The notes beneath the pieces are model-generated. The model was not told the origin of the DNA. It searched no databases and was given only the letters and a program-made list of their open reading frames with translations. 64,000 nt of DNA, from the NCBI RefSeq assembly GCF_963678635.1, contig NC_087070.1, forward strand, positions 49,643,467 to 49,707,466, read 5' to 3'. Position 1 is the stretch's first letter, and each line of letters begins with the position of its first letter. This document shows positions 47,524 through 62,600 of the stretch, piece by piece. The DNA is from Symsagittifera roscoffensis. Its lineage: Eukaryota; Xenacoelomorpha; Acoela; Convolutidae. The position numbers and the translations under genes were made by a program.

Positions 47524-50500
47524 TTAGTCGGAGAAGACCTTTTTGAACTTGTTCAACTGGTTCACCACTGAGCGTTTGAACTCCTGCATTTCGGCTAACT
47601 GGTCTTCTAGACATTGAACTCTATCTCGCAAATGTGCCACTTCTTCCCGCAATGCTTCATCGTGCTGCGCTTCTGAAACAATGTTTCAATAGAATCTTTT
47701 CTTTCAAAAGCTATTTGCAAGGCAGTATTTTTCCAAATAAAATAGGTAAACAAAAAACGCTGTGAAGTCTATTGAAAAAAGTTTGTATAATGAGCAAGCA
47801 AAATGGGTTTACCATCATACCTGAAAATTATACAAGCCAACTAGCGGCACAGCTAAAGCTGGAGGTACCTGTTTGATAATTTTTGATTTTGTTGTACTGA
47901 TGCGGGATGAAATAGGTTACTTCAAAAACTTTGAAATTGGGTTTCACCCAAAACCTAGTTATGGTTCTATTTAAATATGAGTAAAATTTTTGTGATTTTG
48001 GAATTTTCTCAGAAACATAATTCTTTTGAATAAACTTAAGGGCGTAACAACTTATGCACGGAGGCGTCCCACAACCTGTTGCCTCGACGAAACCCTTGAA
48101 ATCAGACTGAGCTGTTTTCGAGAGAAGTCAAAAAGATTTTAAAAAACGGTCGACAATTCGGGAGCAACAGCTGATGCAGGGGAGCCTCCCACAACCCATT
48201 CTACCCATTGAAAACAAAACCTCAGATAGGGTAGTTTCCGAGAAAAATCAAGAAGTTTCAAAAAACGGACTAAAAATCTAAAATTTGACTTCTCCGAGGA
48301 TCATAACTTTTTGTGAAAAAAATGGGGCGTAGCCGATAATGAAGGTGGGCTTACCAGAATCTGTTCAATTCATGGAACCCAAAATCGTAGATTTGGGAAG
48401 GTAGTTTTTGAGAAAAAAAATCCAAAAATATGGGTCAAAAATTTCCCCACACACTTTTTCGAAGGCTGTAAAAATTTGGGTAAGGAGAGCCTAGGAAATT
48501 ACGCAGGCCCACAGGGGAGTGGGCGGACTTCCCATTGATGACTTTCCATTGGTTCAGCAGAGTTGTTTTTGAGAAAAACTAAATTTTTGAAAAAAGTGAA
48601 AAAATCCAGAACGTCAAAAAAATATAAAAAACCCATCACATGCATTTTCATAATATCTGTTTTTATCAAACAGGAAATACCAGTGTTTATCATACAGGAA
48701 TTAGAATTCAATAATTAACATTCGAAAGAAACCAGCGGAAGACAAGCTTTTAAAATTTTTGGTCATATTCTATCCACTGGCGTGCGCAGAAGTTTTTTAG
48801 GGGGGGGGGGGGGGGTTGATTTGCAAAAAATGGATGTCGTTAAACTTTACCAAAGGGTGGACCCTTTGGGAAAATTTGGCAACCATAATTGAGTGGGGAG
48901 AAACTATTGTATTCCACTGGGCAATCCACTTTCAAAAATTCAAAATTTTGCACCATTTGCAGCCCCTTTTTAAAAATGAATTTCAGTTGGACTTTAACAC
49001 AGTGGGAGGTGAAGCGGGTCTTCTCTCCTGTTGCGACTCATAAATCTACGCCAGTTTTCAGGCATAAAAAAACTGTAAAACTGGCGACATGTTTCTGATT
49101 TTTCCAACTAGTGTAATCATATGGAAAATGGACTTTACGCAAAACTAGTGATTCTTCTGTATAATTAGTGGATCAGCCGCTTATCTAAAGGAGAAAAAGC
49201 ACTACTCGCTCTTTCAATTGAAGTCTCCATCTCAGCTTTGGCTTGGTAGTTTTCAAAAAGTGAAAAAACTTCCACAAACGACCAAAAATTCAATAACTGG
49301 ACTTCTCTTAAATCCATAAACTTTTCTTTCCTAAAGTCTGGGGAATCCTTTTATGCATGGAAGACTTCCACACCTTAAGTTTTAGATTGAACCCTTGATA
49401 TCATATTTAGCTAGTAGTTTTCGAGAAAAGTGATGAAATTTCTTTCAAAAACGGTAAAAATTTCAAAATAAGGAGTTTTTCGAAGTCTTAGTCAGCTTCT
49501 CATCAAACAAATTGGCAGATTACGCAAACCAAATCTAAGTACTATGTTTGTTTGTATGTACTTTCAATATAAGAATCAGCAGGTTAATTTTTGAAACAAA
49601 AAATTACTTTCAAAACGAAAAAAAATTTGACACTATCAAGGCCATATTTTTTTCAAAACGAAGGGCAAAGCCGCTTTCGCAGTGAAGATTGGCATAAATG
49701 ATTGTTTCTCTTTCGGTTAAACCATTAATCTCCGATTTGACAGAGTTAGTTTTGAGAAAAATTAATTAAATGTCAAAATAAGAAAAAGGGCTTGTTTGAG
49801 GCCATAACTTGTTTCTACTGAAATTAGGGAATAGCCGCTTGGAAAGGGGAGATTTCCATAATTTGCTATATTGATTGAAATCCTCATCTCACAAATTTTG
49901 GAAATTATTATTTGAGAAAATGAAAGAATTCGCAAGATATAGGTCAAAAATCCCGGTATTGAAAATTTCGAAGGCCGTAGAACGTGGGATAAAATGAAAA
50001 GAGACAAGCAAAAAATACAGGCACACAGAAGAGCAGCCGGTTTTTCTATTGTTACCTTGTTTTTGGAAATCGGTTCAGTAATTTTTGAGAAAAATTGATA
50101 TTTCTGCGAAATTGAAAAAATTGTCCAATTTGGCAAAAAAACAACGAAAAATAAGAAAACCCATACTTTTCATTATATCTGTTTCTTTCAAAGAGGACCT
50201 TACACTAGCCAAAAATTAGCAGCAACGTATGCGTTTAACTTGATTCTGCCTAAATAGGCTTAAATATGATTCAATTGAAACATATCAAATGTGCCAGGTT
50301 TAAAACACCAATTCTTGATAAAATCAAAAGGATTTTCAACTTACGCCAATTTCTTTTAAGCGGAACACTTTTTTTTCAAAAAAATGGTCCTGTCTAGATT
50401 CGAACCTAGATTCTGGGTCTTCGGTGTGCCTGGCATGGACGTTAACTCTGGTTAAACGGGCAGCATCAGACCCAAAAATTTAGCTGATTATGAACCAAGC

Positions 50501-53500
50501 TACCAAATGATTCAAAGATTCGGTCAGACAGTGATAAGGCCGGATTTGAAAACACTTGCCAATCGCGAGCGTAAAGAACTGAAAGTCAAACAGCCGTTAA
50601 AAAATTCAATTTGAACGGACTTTTCTTCAAAAAATACAAAAAAACTAATACGTCTTTTCACTTCGTTGATTCACACTTTAAAACAAAAACCCACTTTCAC
50701 GTTTAATGAGAGCCTTCTGCAATTTTTATTTTGGAGACTGCAACGTGCTTTCGATTTTTACAATGTATTTGACGCAATCTTAACACTAGCGAGATCACGA
50801 CAAAAAAAGCAGCTTTATAAAGTAAAATAAGCCTCGAATTAGCAAAACTTTGCAATGTATCGGATTCCCCCGAGCTCAAAACTTAGATACTCACGCCTTC
50901 CCCTCTCAGCCACAGAAGCTTAACAATCGACCTAGATTTGCCACAAATAAAGTAGAGAATAAACTTCCAATGCTACATATAGTGATTAAAGCAAAAATGC
51001 CACCAAATGAATTAGGTTGGAAAAAGTAGTTGCATTAATACACTAAGCCCACTAGTATAAATAAAGCATTTAAAAAAAGACTCAAGCTCAAAAATACTTG
51101 AACATAGTTATGGGATGAGAAACTTCCAAGTGTCCTTAAAATGGCGTTTGGAACCTCTTTATACAAAACATTTGTTGTTTAAGAATATTGATCGAGAATT
51201 ACATTTGAAATATATTTTGAAACTGTTTTGTTTGCAAGTTCGTTTACTGTTTACGTGTGTTAGGCAGGAAACTCGCGAAGTTTCAAAACCTTTCAATTTC
51301 TCTTACCGCTTGCAGTGTTGTCGATGTCAATATATTCACTTGACATCTGGGTGCTGGAATCTTCGTCGAATGCCGATATCAAATGACTCCTTGGGATACC
51401 TTCGTTTCCATTCGCCATTACTCTTCCGGGACCATCTCCGGATCCCGATTCGCTGTTCGGCTCGCGCTTGATCTCTATGGACGAGGAAGTTTCATTCGGA
51501 CTGAAGATCTCAGCGGCGTCCTTTGGGGGAGGCTTTGCTTTGATCAGTCCTTTCGACTCACAGAAAGCGGCCAGGTCCGTAACAGCATTTGCTCCAGAAC
51601 CATCATCTGCAAAAATTGCTAAACCTCAGGGCAAAAAAATTGAAAAACTACATTAATATTAATTGAAACAACTCGTATCTTGTGACCCGTGACATCACTG
51701 ACGAAAATTTCAGTTATTTAATGCTCGCTATTGTCGATATTTTACTTAACCTCGACTTCAAAGCAAGAGATTCGGAGTTATTCGCAGTTTAAGGATATAG
51801 AAATTACGTTATTACGAGCAGGAACGAGCAAAATAACAGTTTCGACATGGGTCTATTACGTTATATCAACTACAAAAGTTTCCATTCATTTTTAAGGAAA
51901 CTCCAATTTTAGCAGCTCTGATTGACATTAAAATGACACCCAGTATATACAACGCTCTAATATTGAGCCCATCTGAAGGTTGCCGGATAAGAACGCTTTC
52001 TGGAGGTAATTTCTGGGAAACAGAGTCGATTTCAAGAGGTTCCTCGGACCATATCGCATCCATAAGGTGTCAAGCATGCCGAATCCACTATCAGGTAAAT
52101 TGCCAATGCATATCGCAACCACTAGCGCCAACAGGTTTATGCCCGAATGTGCCATTATCAGAACAGAATTGTGCCAGCTCGGATCAAGATGTCAACTTCA
52201 AGTGCAAATTGCAGATTGTGTTAATAAGCCGAGAGATGAGGTTCATTACATCACCACCGAACGCTTATTTTTCAGAAGACAGCTTTTTAAGACTCTAATA
52301 GTGCAATACATTATTGATTACAATAAGGCAAGTATCTAGCCTTTTCTTACGGAGAGCAGTTTCGACGAGCAAACTGTTCGAATCACTAGCAGGGCGCAAG
52401 TTTTTTTCTAAGAACACGAAAATACAAAAATGAAAAAAAATGGAGTGCCAGCAAGGCGGCTTCGCTGAGTTGAAAAAAAAAAACAGTGAATGCTTTGTAA
52501 AAGCAGTGTAACCACAAATTTTGGCCCATGACGTTGCAAAAGAGCTATAAAAACAGTAATTTTTTCTCTTTACACCAAAAACGGCCTTTAAATTTCTTTT
52601 TCGACTCGGACAACATGACAAACACTTTTTGCCAGTCGAAACTGCTAATAAATACTTTCAGTTTAGACTTCAATAAATTGAACAAAGTTTTAGTTATTTT
52701 AGTACTTTGATTGAATTTACATTTTTACCTCTATTTTCAAGAGATGTGGCTTAATAATAGATCAAAAAAGCTAGGATGCGACTTAATAATACATCATACA
52801 TCTTGGGGAGCTGTGGCAAAGTGGTTACGTCTCCGCCTCTAAATCAACAGGTCGGATGTTCGAGGCCCACCATGTTCCGTGCTCGATGCTTGAGGGTGAG
52901 GCAACATTACCCAGCCAAGAAAAAAAACCAAACAATTGCACGTAGTTCTTCAACAAGGGAACAACAGCGGCTCGCCGTGATGAGCTGTACAGATCGTATA
53001 TTTGTCCTTCGTGGATAAATGGTCTTAATTAATGTCTGAACTTGATTCTATGATAAGTCTGAACGTCAACTGAATCATCTTCAGAAACTCGTTATCGAAT
53101 CAACTGCTGGAAACAATTGGTCCTCTGGAATACACGAGGCATAACCAATTCCACAATACAGCTTAGAAGCTATGCTGTTTAACGTTCATTCAACTCATAA
53201 CCCTCAAATAAACAAAATCTAGAACACCAAAAATAATAACATTTTCTCAAAATAACAAAATAATAGTTCGACACCTATAAAAATTATAAGCAAATGTGAT
53301 GGAATTTCACCCAAGCCGAACTAAAAGGTAAAAGTACAATTTCACACACTGTTTGGTTATGAGTTTCTGGCTTGAGTATAAAATAATAATTTATTATCAA
53401 ATTCACAAGAACGAATAGCTCCTCATAACAAATTCCTTTGAAATGTCATTAAGCCCTAGACGTAAGCGGTATATTGACATTTGCTTCAAACATAGAAGCT

Positions 53501-56500
53501 TCAATTTGTACTTATCAACAAATTTTCGCAAGTCCGAATAGTTTACAAATAAGTTTCGAGTGAAGAGTTAAGCTACGGTAAATTACACCCAGTCTTGATC
53601 CTACTCAAGCATCCTCGGAGGTTCGGAATTATTTAAAGATGAGTCAAATGAAATGAGATGAACTAATGGTGTACTGAGAGAACTTTCACAAGTGGTGTTT
53701 AGGCAGCCGAGGCTTGACGGTACATAAAACTGCAAAGCAAATTGTTGCGGTAGCGTTTACAACTCTCACTTTCGTTTTTTTTAAATCTCTGATCGTCGAG
53801 AAAAATATATCAATTAGCATCTGCGAAAGCGACTAATTCAACAACAATTTATGATTGTCAGTCTTTGAATAAAATTATGAAAAATCCACTTTCGAAACTA
53901 GAAATCGACCAAGTTTTTCGTGAACTTTACACTTTTGCTGTTCGATGTCGGACTTCGCCTTTTTTTAAGCAAAGTAAAAAAAGTGAACTTAAAAATAACT
54001 CAAAAACGCTTTAAATCAAACTTGAGCATGAAAAAATGCAGGACTTTTTCCAGACAAAAGACTAATTAGAATAAGCAAACATTTCGCGACGACTGTCAAA
54101 AATGGCGTGATATATGGCTTCGCAAACACTAACGGGAACACGACAAAAAGCACATCTATAAAATGCAATAAGAAAAGGTAGAAGTGAGCCTCGAATTAGT
54201 AAAAATTCGGCTGCGTCTCGGATTCGATCTGCGACCCATTACGACCAAGCGATTATGAGTCTCACGCACTAACCACTCAGCCACGGATGCTTAATAAATC
54301 ATAAGACTAAGCTATAAAAAAAGCAGAGAACATATGCTATGAAATTTCCAATGCTACAGATGATGATTATAGCAAAAGTGCCACGAAATAACTGAACACT
54401 TCTATTTGCGAGTTAGGGTGGAAAAAAGAAGGTTCGTACTAATACATAAGACTGCTCGCAAGTGCAATGATTATGAATAATGATGATTATTCCTGGTATT
54501 TTTTTAAATTCGATTTTCCTTTACAACGCTATTATTGAATACAGCCAAAATGTAGTTGGAAAAGAACCAATGAACGGAAAAACATAGAATAAAACTGATT
54601 TTTTTTGAAAAGCTTCAACTTTCGAATTTTAACTTTCGAATTTTGAAGAAAAAATAGAAGGCCTTACAGCTCTTTGAATTTCGAGATCATTTTATGGTTG
54701 ATACTTTTTTGATAAAATTAACTCAATTTAAGAGATCTAGATCAATAGGAAAAGTTTTTATTTCGCTAAAATCTGAACATTAAGTTCCACTTTCAAAACC
54801 AGCAGTCGATCACGTTTTTTGTGGCCTTTAAGCTTTAGCTGTTCGATAGTGGAAATTGCATTCAGAACTTGAAAAATAAAAAAGAAACATAGCCAACTGA
54901 CAGTTAGAAAAAGAGTAATAAACGCGAGTGAACAGAAAAAATAACACCGACTTTGTTTAAGAAATCTCAAATTTCAAAGAACAAAATAGATGCCCTTTGA
55001 ATTTCTAGAATAATTTGTCATTGGCGCTTTTTTGATAATATTAACCCAACTTGAGAAAACTGGATCAATAGGCAAGTTTTTATTCCGCTGCAAATCTAAA
55101 AAGTAAATTCCACTTTCGAAACTTGAAATTTTTCATGTTGTTTCGAGCCATTTCCACGTTCGTATTTGGAGAAAGCTATTTACGTAACTTTCAAAAGATG
55201 AATTTTATTTGAACGCAAAATGTACATGCATAAGTGAATTCATAAATGCATTGATGAGTATGAACGCACATCTGTAGTTATTAGAGCGTTTTATGACTTT
55301 TTCCTGGAAAAAAAAACAAAATAAAATAACCAAGACTTATTAAGAGTATTCACTATATTCACAACTCTTAAAAGGATACGAATTGAATTGAAATCAAGAA
55401 GACATCATAAGTCAAACCGCGAAAAGAGACAAAAGGTGATATAAGGGCAAAAGTCAAACCGCGAAAAGAGGCAAAAGGTGATATAAGTTTGAAATAAGCC
55501 TCGAAAAATATTTGAGCCGGAATCGAACCAATAATCTGTAGATTAGGAGTATCACATCCTCGCATCTGCACCACCCTCGATTGAAAATAGACAAACACTA
55601 GCCACCAACAAACAGAACAGATGCTATTAAATTGCCAACACTATGCAGCAAACTTACAAGCAAATTAGCTATTTCATTTGCTCCGACCGATTGCGACCTA
55701 GAGATTATGAGACTCACGCACTTATGAGCCACGGATGCTTAATTACTCACAAACACTAGCCAGAAATAAAACAGAGAACAGATGCTATGCAATTTCCAAA
55801 TATGCGAACACTTTTATTAGCGAGTTAGGCTAGAAAAAAGAAGGTTCGTACTAATCACTACGCTGATCGCGAGTGTAAATCACACTACCCACAAAAACCG
55901 ACGCTAATTTGAAAAGTAAAAGAAAATTTTTTTGTATTTATTTTCATGAATATGGTCGGAACATTCTAAGCTACTTTCACAGCAACCGGCTATCCTTATT
56001 TATTTCATTTTTAGTTGGCCCATCTCAATAAAACTCGGAGGGTGACACAGTCAATGTGGATGAAAAAACATTAAAAAGCATTGCATGCAGTGAAAATTGG
56101 CGTAAATACGATGACGAACCTTGAGACACAAGTTGCAGATTACATAAGAAGGGATCGTTTGAGAATTTCCTGGGCATCGAGACAACTTTCAGCTGAACAC
56201 AGCTGCCTATCACAAGCCCTTTGAATTCATCCAGCATTTCAGGACTACTTAACTCCAATAAATCACCTGAAAAAAAATTAGTAACTGTTTCCATTGATTT
56301 GACCAACTTTCCGAATAAAATAGCTTTGATTACCGCAACTTTGAGACTGGTTATTCGCTTGAAAACTAACATACGCACACCTGGTAATTTTATGTTCAAA
56401 GTGACATGTAATCACACCATCAGCTGTTTTAAGTTTAGCAGCAAGACTTTCTCGTCGAAACTGAAACTTTTAGCATGAATTAACACAACCTAGCGTAATT

Positions 56501-59500
56501 TCTCATCAGATGGCGTGGTATTAGATAGTTGAAGTTTTTTTTCTCACCAGGCAAGGACACTTTGATGGCTTGTGCCGGAATGACCATCGAGGTTGGGTCA
56601 CTGATAGAGATATCCGATGTCGGCGACTTTACATCCGTAGTCAGCGCGAACTCCCTCGGAACTGGCTTCAATGTAGAAACCGAAACCTACAAACAGATGC
56701 TAGAGCTTTAGCAACAAAATAACATTCCTCCTTTGTTTGTTAAGGGCCTCCTCCCCCAAAAAATATCCTTTCCCCGCACATCCTGCTCCAAAGCACTTGA
56801 GGATGTAAACTTGGTTCTAAGCTGGAATTTTTGGAAAACCAGAATTGCGTTATTTTCACACTGCGCTAAGCAAATTTAATCAAATCAAATATTAGGTTAA
56901 AAGATGTAAATTTGATTCGAGCTTTAATAACGTCTTATTTATTGAGACTTCAAATACACATAAAATGCATCATGATTTCTTACACATTCACTCATTAGAT
57001 TTATCAAACTCTTCGTCCGAAATTTCTTAAAATCATTAAGTTCTTAGACTACTTCAGGACTCAATTTTTAATATTACATATTTCTAAACAGAAATACATT
57101 TCCGGAAGTTCCAAAAACAGATGCTCGCTGAATCAGAGTTAAAATAATACTAAATTTGTTTCAAGTATCTTTCTAATTAGTACACTAAAGAGGACGTCAA
57201 AAGGCAGTCGAGCCTGTCAAGGACTCCTCAAGAGTAAATCAAAATTAGCAAATAGTACCTTTCGCATGGTGCGTCCCGAGTCCACCAGGTAGACGTCGGC
57301 AGTGGTTTTTTTGGACTCGTGGTGAGGTTCGAACTGGACGATGTTGGCCCTGCACCACCCACTGTCATTCGTCTCCACACACACCAACTCAAAAGGCTGC
57401 AACCACAATTAGTCAGAACTCAGAACAGAAACTTACAAAACATAACCAACTTTTCTTGTAAAATATTCATGAGAAATCAATTTGCCGGGCCTTTTTGTTA
57501 GGTCGACCAAATTGATTTTGTGAGCTCTCCCAAACCACTATAAAGACCCTAATTTGACGAAATTTTCTGCGCCGCAAGCAAAATTTTGAAAAAAGGCCAC
57601 AAAAAGGCGTTTTTAGGCACTTTTTGGAAAACTTCGACCAAATAATCGAGTTTTTTCGGCGCGAGCTCTCTCCTCAAAATTAGTATAGATTGGCGCCGAA
57701 TGCGCCTTTAGAAAAATTTGATAGTCAGTCAGCCAAAAATGGATATCTCAAAATAAAACAAAGGGGGACCCTTTGGGTCGGCAGGGGGTCGAATTCCTGA
57801 AGGGGGGGTTTGGAGGCGGACGCTTCTTCCTAAATCCGGTACTGATTTGCCCTATACGTTCAATTTCAATGCATATATCAATCTACTAACATTTTAGATT
57901 TATAAACTTTTAGAAATCTTCCAATTATTATCATTTTTTTGTTTGCGTAGGATCCATTTTTGCCACTAGCATTAAATAACAACCCTTACAGGATGAAAAA
58001 GGAAGCGTTTTACATCTGCTGAATATTTTCCTTCGCAATGAACAAAACAAGCACATCAGAAAACGTTTTTCCTCCTTTCGTCCAATTCCCGGTGAACTAT
58101 AGAGCTTAGGCATTTAAAAATGTAATTTTGGGTGATTTTATGAAAATACTTCGAGAGAGCTCCAAAAGATTAGACTCGCGATAAAAACGCCGAGATCCTT
58201 GAAAAGAACGCAAGCCACTTAACGACTTTTCTAGGTCGACCAATTTGATTTTCCGCGCGCTTCCAGAGTTCTGTACAGACGCTATTGTGACAAAATATTA
58301 TGCGCATCACGCAATTTTTTAAAAGGTCAAAACGCTGTTTTTGGGCAAGTTTTTGAACAACAAAATTGCGTTTACTGAAGCGCGCTCCCCGTCAAATTTA
58401 GTGTATAGTAGATAAAGTCGCCTTCAGAAAGAGTTGTATTGGACGGCCGAAAACGGATGTCATAAATTAGTATCCCCAAAATCCGCCCCTTATCAACAAA
58501 AGGACGACAAAAGCTAAAACCCACCATCTAAGCCCCATTTAATTTCTCTTATAATTTTTGTGATATACTTCCTATTGAAATTCAAAACCAAATAGCTGCT
58601 CAAAATTATTACTTTCCGCTCAACTTACAAAGGGAGTATAGTAGGGTATTTCCGGCATCTCAAAATTAGGCATTGTCTCATACAACATAGCCAAAACACC
58701 CTCTTGTCTCATCTTTTCACACTCCAGCTCTATCTTAGCCGCCACATGGTTAGTCGCTTGTGGTTGATGAACATCTTGTCCATTATCACCGTTCTGGTTC
58801 AATTCTTCGGGCATGATTATGGACTGTACTTGGACATACATGTCCGTAGGCGATGTGACTTGAGTGATCTTGCCTGTGTATTGCACGTTGCGCTGAAATG
58901 GACAAATCGCATAACTTTTGCATATAAAAACAGGCGCCGAGTCGAATCAACCCTTGCTACAACCCACTAACTTTTATGCGAATAGGGGCCAATTGTGGGT
59001 ATCTTTTCCACTGCAGTGAGGCCTCCGTGATCAACACATCATTCGACTCGTACAGCACTTTCGTCAAAGTGTAGTCTTCGTCCAATTGGGCCTCAATGTC
59101 CACTCTGTTGTAGACTCTGCGCATCACAGAGTAGAGCACCTCGTCTTTGGCAGTCGGGTCATGCATCAACGCTTCTCGGAGGTTCTCAACAATAGCATCC
59201 AACTGCTCTTTTTCCACCTGCCAAAAAACACAAACAGCCAATGAACATGTTAAATTTATACACTTTGTACCTCTATGCATTTTTCTCATTTACAATAGGA
59301 TAAAGGGGTAGTTAGCTCAGTAGATTTACCGCCGACAATAAACTTGGAAACGAATTAGCTAAATCAGCCAAATATCTTATTAACAACATCTTTATGAACA
59401 CTTCAGAAAACTGTCACTCAAACTCTGCTAAACGCTCATGGCTTAAAAACTAAGTCGCCAGAGAGAAAAAATCGAGAACTAAACTGAAACAAGAGTAAAA

Positions 59501-59661
59501 ATTATAGCTCCGAAGGAACCAGAAAAGTTGAGAAAAGTTTGCGCATACTTTATCTTTGAAAAACTGCAAATCTGAACTATAATTAAATGTAGGAATTCAT
59601 TTTTTTCTGCGATTCTCATGTACTGCTTTTCACGACCCTTTATAATGGTTGAATCTGTATG

Positions 59662-59699
<38 letters not shown>

Positions 59700-62600
59700 G
59701 GTTGATTACGTTTGCTAATAAAGCGAATCAGTCAACTATGATATAATGCGAGAAAAAGAACCTCAATATGAGAGAAGCAACCATGGAACAGCGACACCGG
59801 GTACTTCACAATACAGCTATGGGCAATCTTGAATAACTTCGAAGGCTCCACTTTCTTCGCTTCCCCGAAATCGATCAACTCAACCGAAATTTCACTCGAC
59901 TCTTTTCCGTCCTTTTCATTTTCAGTCGGAGCTGGAGCGGAAGAGGAGATTTGTTCACTCGGCGAATACATGATGACAGCTCTACGGAACAGATCTTCGC
60001 CCGAGTCTGATTCAGTTTTGACGAGGCAAACTGTCCCAGCTGTAAGCACGTCAAGGCTAAAATAGGAGGTTTACTAAAAACTTCAATAAAATTTAATTAT
60101 CATGACAACCAAGTAAAAATGGAAAGCCTCATTAAAAATTAGTTTCACAAGTATCAATTGAACACAGAGGCAAAGCGAGGATTTGTACAACACATACATA
60201 GCATGGCAAACCAACCAAAAGAATTAGAGATGAAAACCGCAGAAAAACAATTCGATTTTTTTAAAATTGAAAAATTGATCAACCAAAAATTTTCCTATCT
60301 TTCTCTTGAAAAAATTCCTTTGAAGAAAAAATGGCAATAAGCGAGACCATTGATGGAAAAAAAAGCATCGATAAAACACTTCAAAGCGGTAACAAAGCAG
60401 GCAATTCTTGAGCAGAAACACGATGCGCCGACAAAAGAAATGTTTTTTTTTGCTCTAACTAGTTAAAAAGAGACCTCTAAGCCAATATCGTATAATCCGA
60501 AACCTTTTCACCCTCAGGCAAACAAATAAAAAAGAAAAGAAAACGAAAAATATATACTGAGTCAAGGCATCTAAAGAAACGAAATCTGACTTGTTTTTGA
60601 AAAAATTTCTGAACTTTTAACAGATTTTACCGTTAAAATTGTTAATTAATGTTAAAAACAGAGTTAAACAATAAATATAACTTAAGTATAACTAAACATT
60701 GATTAATTAATCTAAAACGCTTTTTTATCATAACCCAACCGATTTCCATCATGAATCTCTATGCGCGCAAAAACGTTCACTAAATCGGGATAAAACACAA
60801 ATGAAATCCTGTGTTTTGATACTCACTTTTCAGCTGTCTGTCCGGCAGAATTGAAGCTCTGTTGCATCTGGACGCTGAAATCTTCCGAGTGAACAATTTC
60901 ATCGTTGTGCAATTTCGTCACCTGTAGAATGAGGTCTTTGTGGGAGTTAATTCGCACACATTCGGCCTTGAACGGTTTCCGAACATCTACGAAGTGCAGA
61001 TCCGAAATGCAGAAATAGTCGCCAGTTTCACGCGCAGCTGTCGGCTTTTCTTTCCTTAACAGAAAACATAAACCCATTAAATTCAAAATTTACTCGTTAA
61101 GATTCGTAAAATCTGCATTTAAATTGACTCATTAATTAACAGAACGGTAAATAACAAGGTTTCATTTTACATAATTCCAAACTTTCTTTCAATGCGGCTC
61201 AAAAATTCAAATTTTAGACGAGTTAAACTAACTTTACTCGATGAGCTTTAGGTTGATGAGGCTTGGAGCTTCCTTCTCGTTGATTGGCAGGTGGTCCAAG
61301 ACGAGACTGCATACCAGAATAGACCACTGAAATAATTTGAGAAATAATCATTCGATTAGTTTTTTTAAAATCGAGGAAACGCAGCGAGTGGTTCCGTTAT
61401 ACTTTAAATCTGTTTGAATCGACCCTCAAACTCAAACACAGAGAAAAAGCGGAGCGATACAAAACAAACCTAAAAAAGATAAGTAGCAAACAAAAATAAA
61501 AAAAATAGCCAACAAGACAGTTAGAAAAGTCAATGAACGCAAGTAAACAGAAAAAAAATGACCCCAAAGCTTCCCTAGTTTCAAGAACACTTCATGCTTG
61601 ACACTTTTTGATAAAAATTAACCCAATTTGAGAAAAGTGGACCAATAGGTAAAATTTTCATTTCGCTGGGAAACATGATGATTAAATTCGGTTTTCGAAA
61701 ACGAAGTCGATCACGTATTTCGTGACCTTTACTTTTTTGCTGTTGGATAGTGGAGTTTGCTTCCCTTTAAACTAAGAAAACGAACTAAACTTTGCAACCC
61801 AAAGTCATACCGCAAAAATGTAAATGATGGAAATTTCTATGAAAAAATTAACTCGATTTGAAGAACAGGTGTTTTTACTCGGCTGGGAAATCCGAAACTG
61901 TAAAACCATTTTTGAAACTATAAGTCGATCTCGTTTTTCGTGACCTTTAGACTTTTGTAATTGGAGAGCGCAACTTACTTAACTTTAAGCAGATGAAATT
62001 TATGCCAGTATATTTCTAGGCCTGCATCAATATAAGCTATACCATTACACTCGACAACTGAGCGACAGTAACTTCCTGAAAAATAACAAAAAAAATCATC
62101 GCGACTACGTTCATCGACTCTTAACAAAAAAAATGTCAAAACCTATATAAGAGTCTTCACTACGTTCACTACGTCTTAACTACGAAGCTTAATAGACACC
62201 AAACACTAGCCAAAATTAAAGCAGAGAACAAGTGTTATGCAATTTCTAATGCTACAGTGAAAGTAAGTGAACACTTTTAATGAACACTTTTATTTGCGAG
62301 TTGGGTTGGAAAAAAAGAAGGTTCGTAATAATACACTAAAAAACTTGCAATAAAACTTGGCATTGTGAAAAACCCGACTATTGGTAACAGATTTGTTTAT
62401 CATATCTTTCATCGTAACTTAACGCGTTTAGCCATAATTAAAAGTAAAACAACAGAAAAAACGTAGCCAACTGACAATTCGAAAAGATTAATGAACGCAA
62501 TTAAACTGAAAAAAAATACGGACTTTGTTTGAAAAAAAAAATCGAATTTTGAAAAAAAAATAGAAGCCCTTTAAGTTCTTTGAATTTCCAGAACAATTTA

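Noticed and set aside
51383-51656. Plus-strand open stretches at 51.4-51.65 kb
   Set aside because: They overlap the Tudor exon at 51307-51606, whose phase and splice sites on the minus strand are consistent with both neighbours.
52806-52880. Possible functional tRNA gene on the plus strand
   Set aside because: A and B boxes are good, but acceptor and anticodon stems do not pair convincingly and a SINE-type body follows, shared with another locus.
54215-54292. Possible Met-type tRNA gene on the minus strand
   Set aside because: CAT stands in an anticodon-like loop, but the arms pair poorly and the sequence is embedded in a repeat present several times.
61238-61326. Reading frame SGMQSRLGPPANQREG for the second Tudor exon
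   Set aside because: It fits the stronger upstream donor but runs into a stop in the next exon; the frame ending LINLKLIE joins the following exon cleanly.
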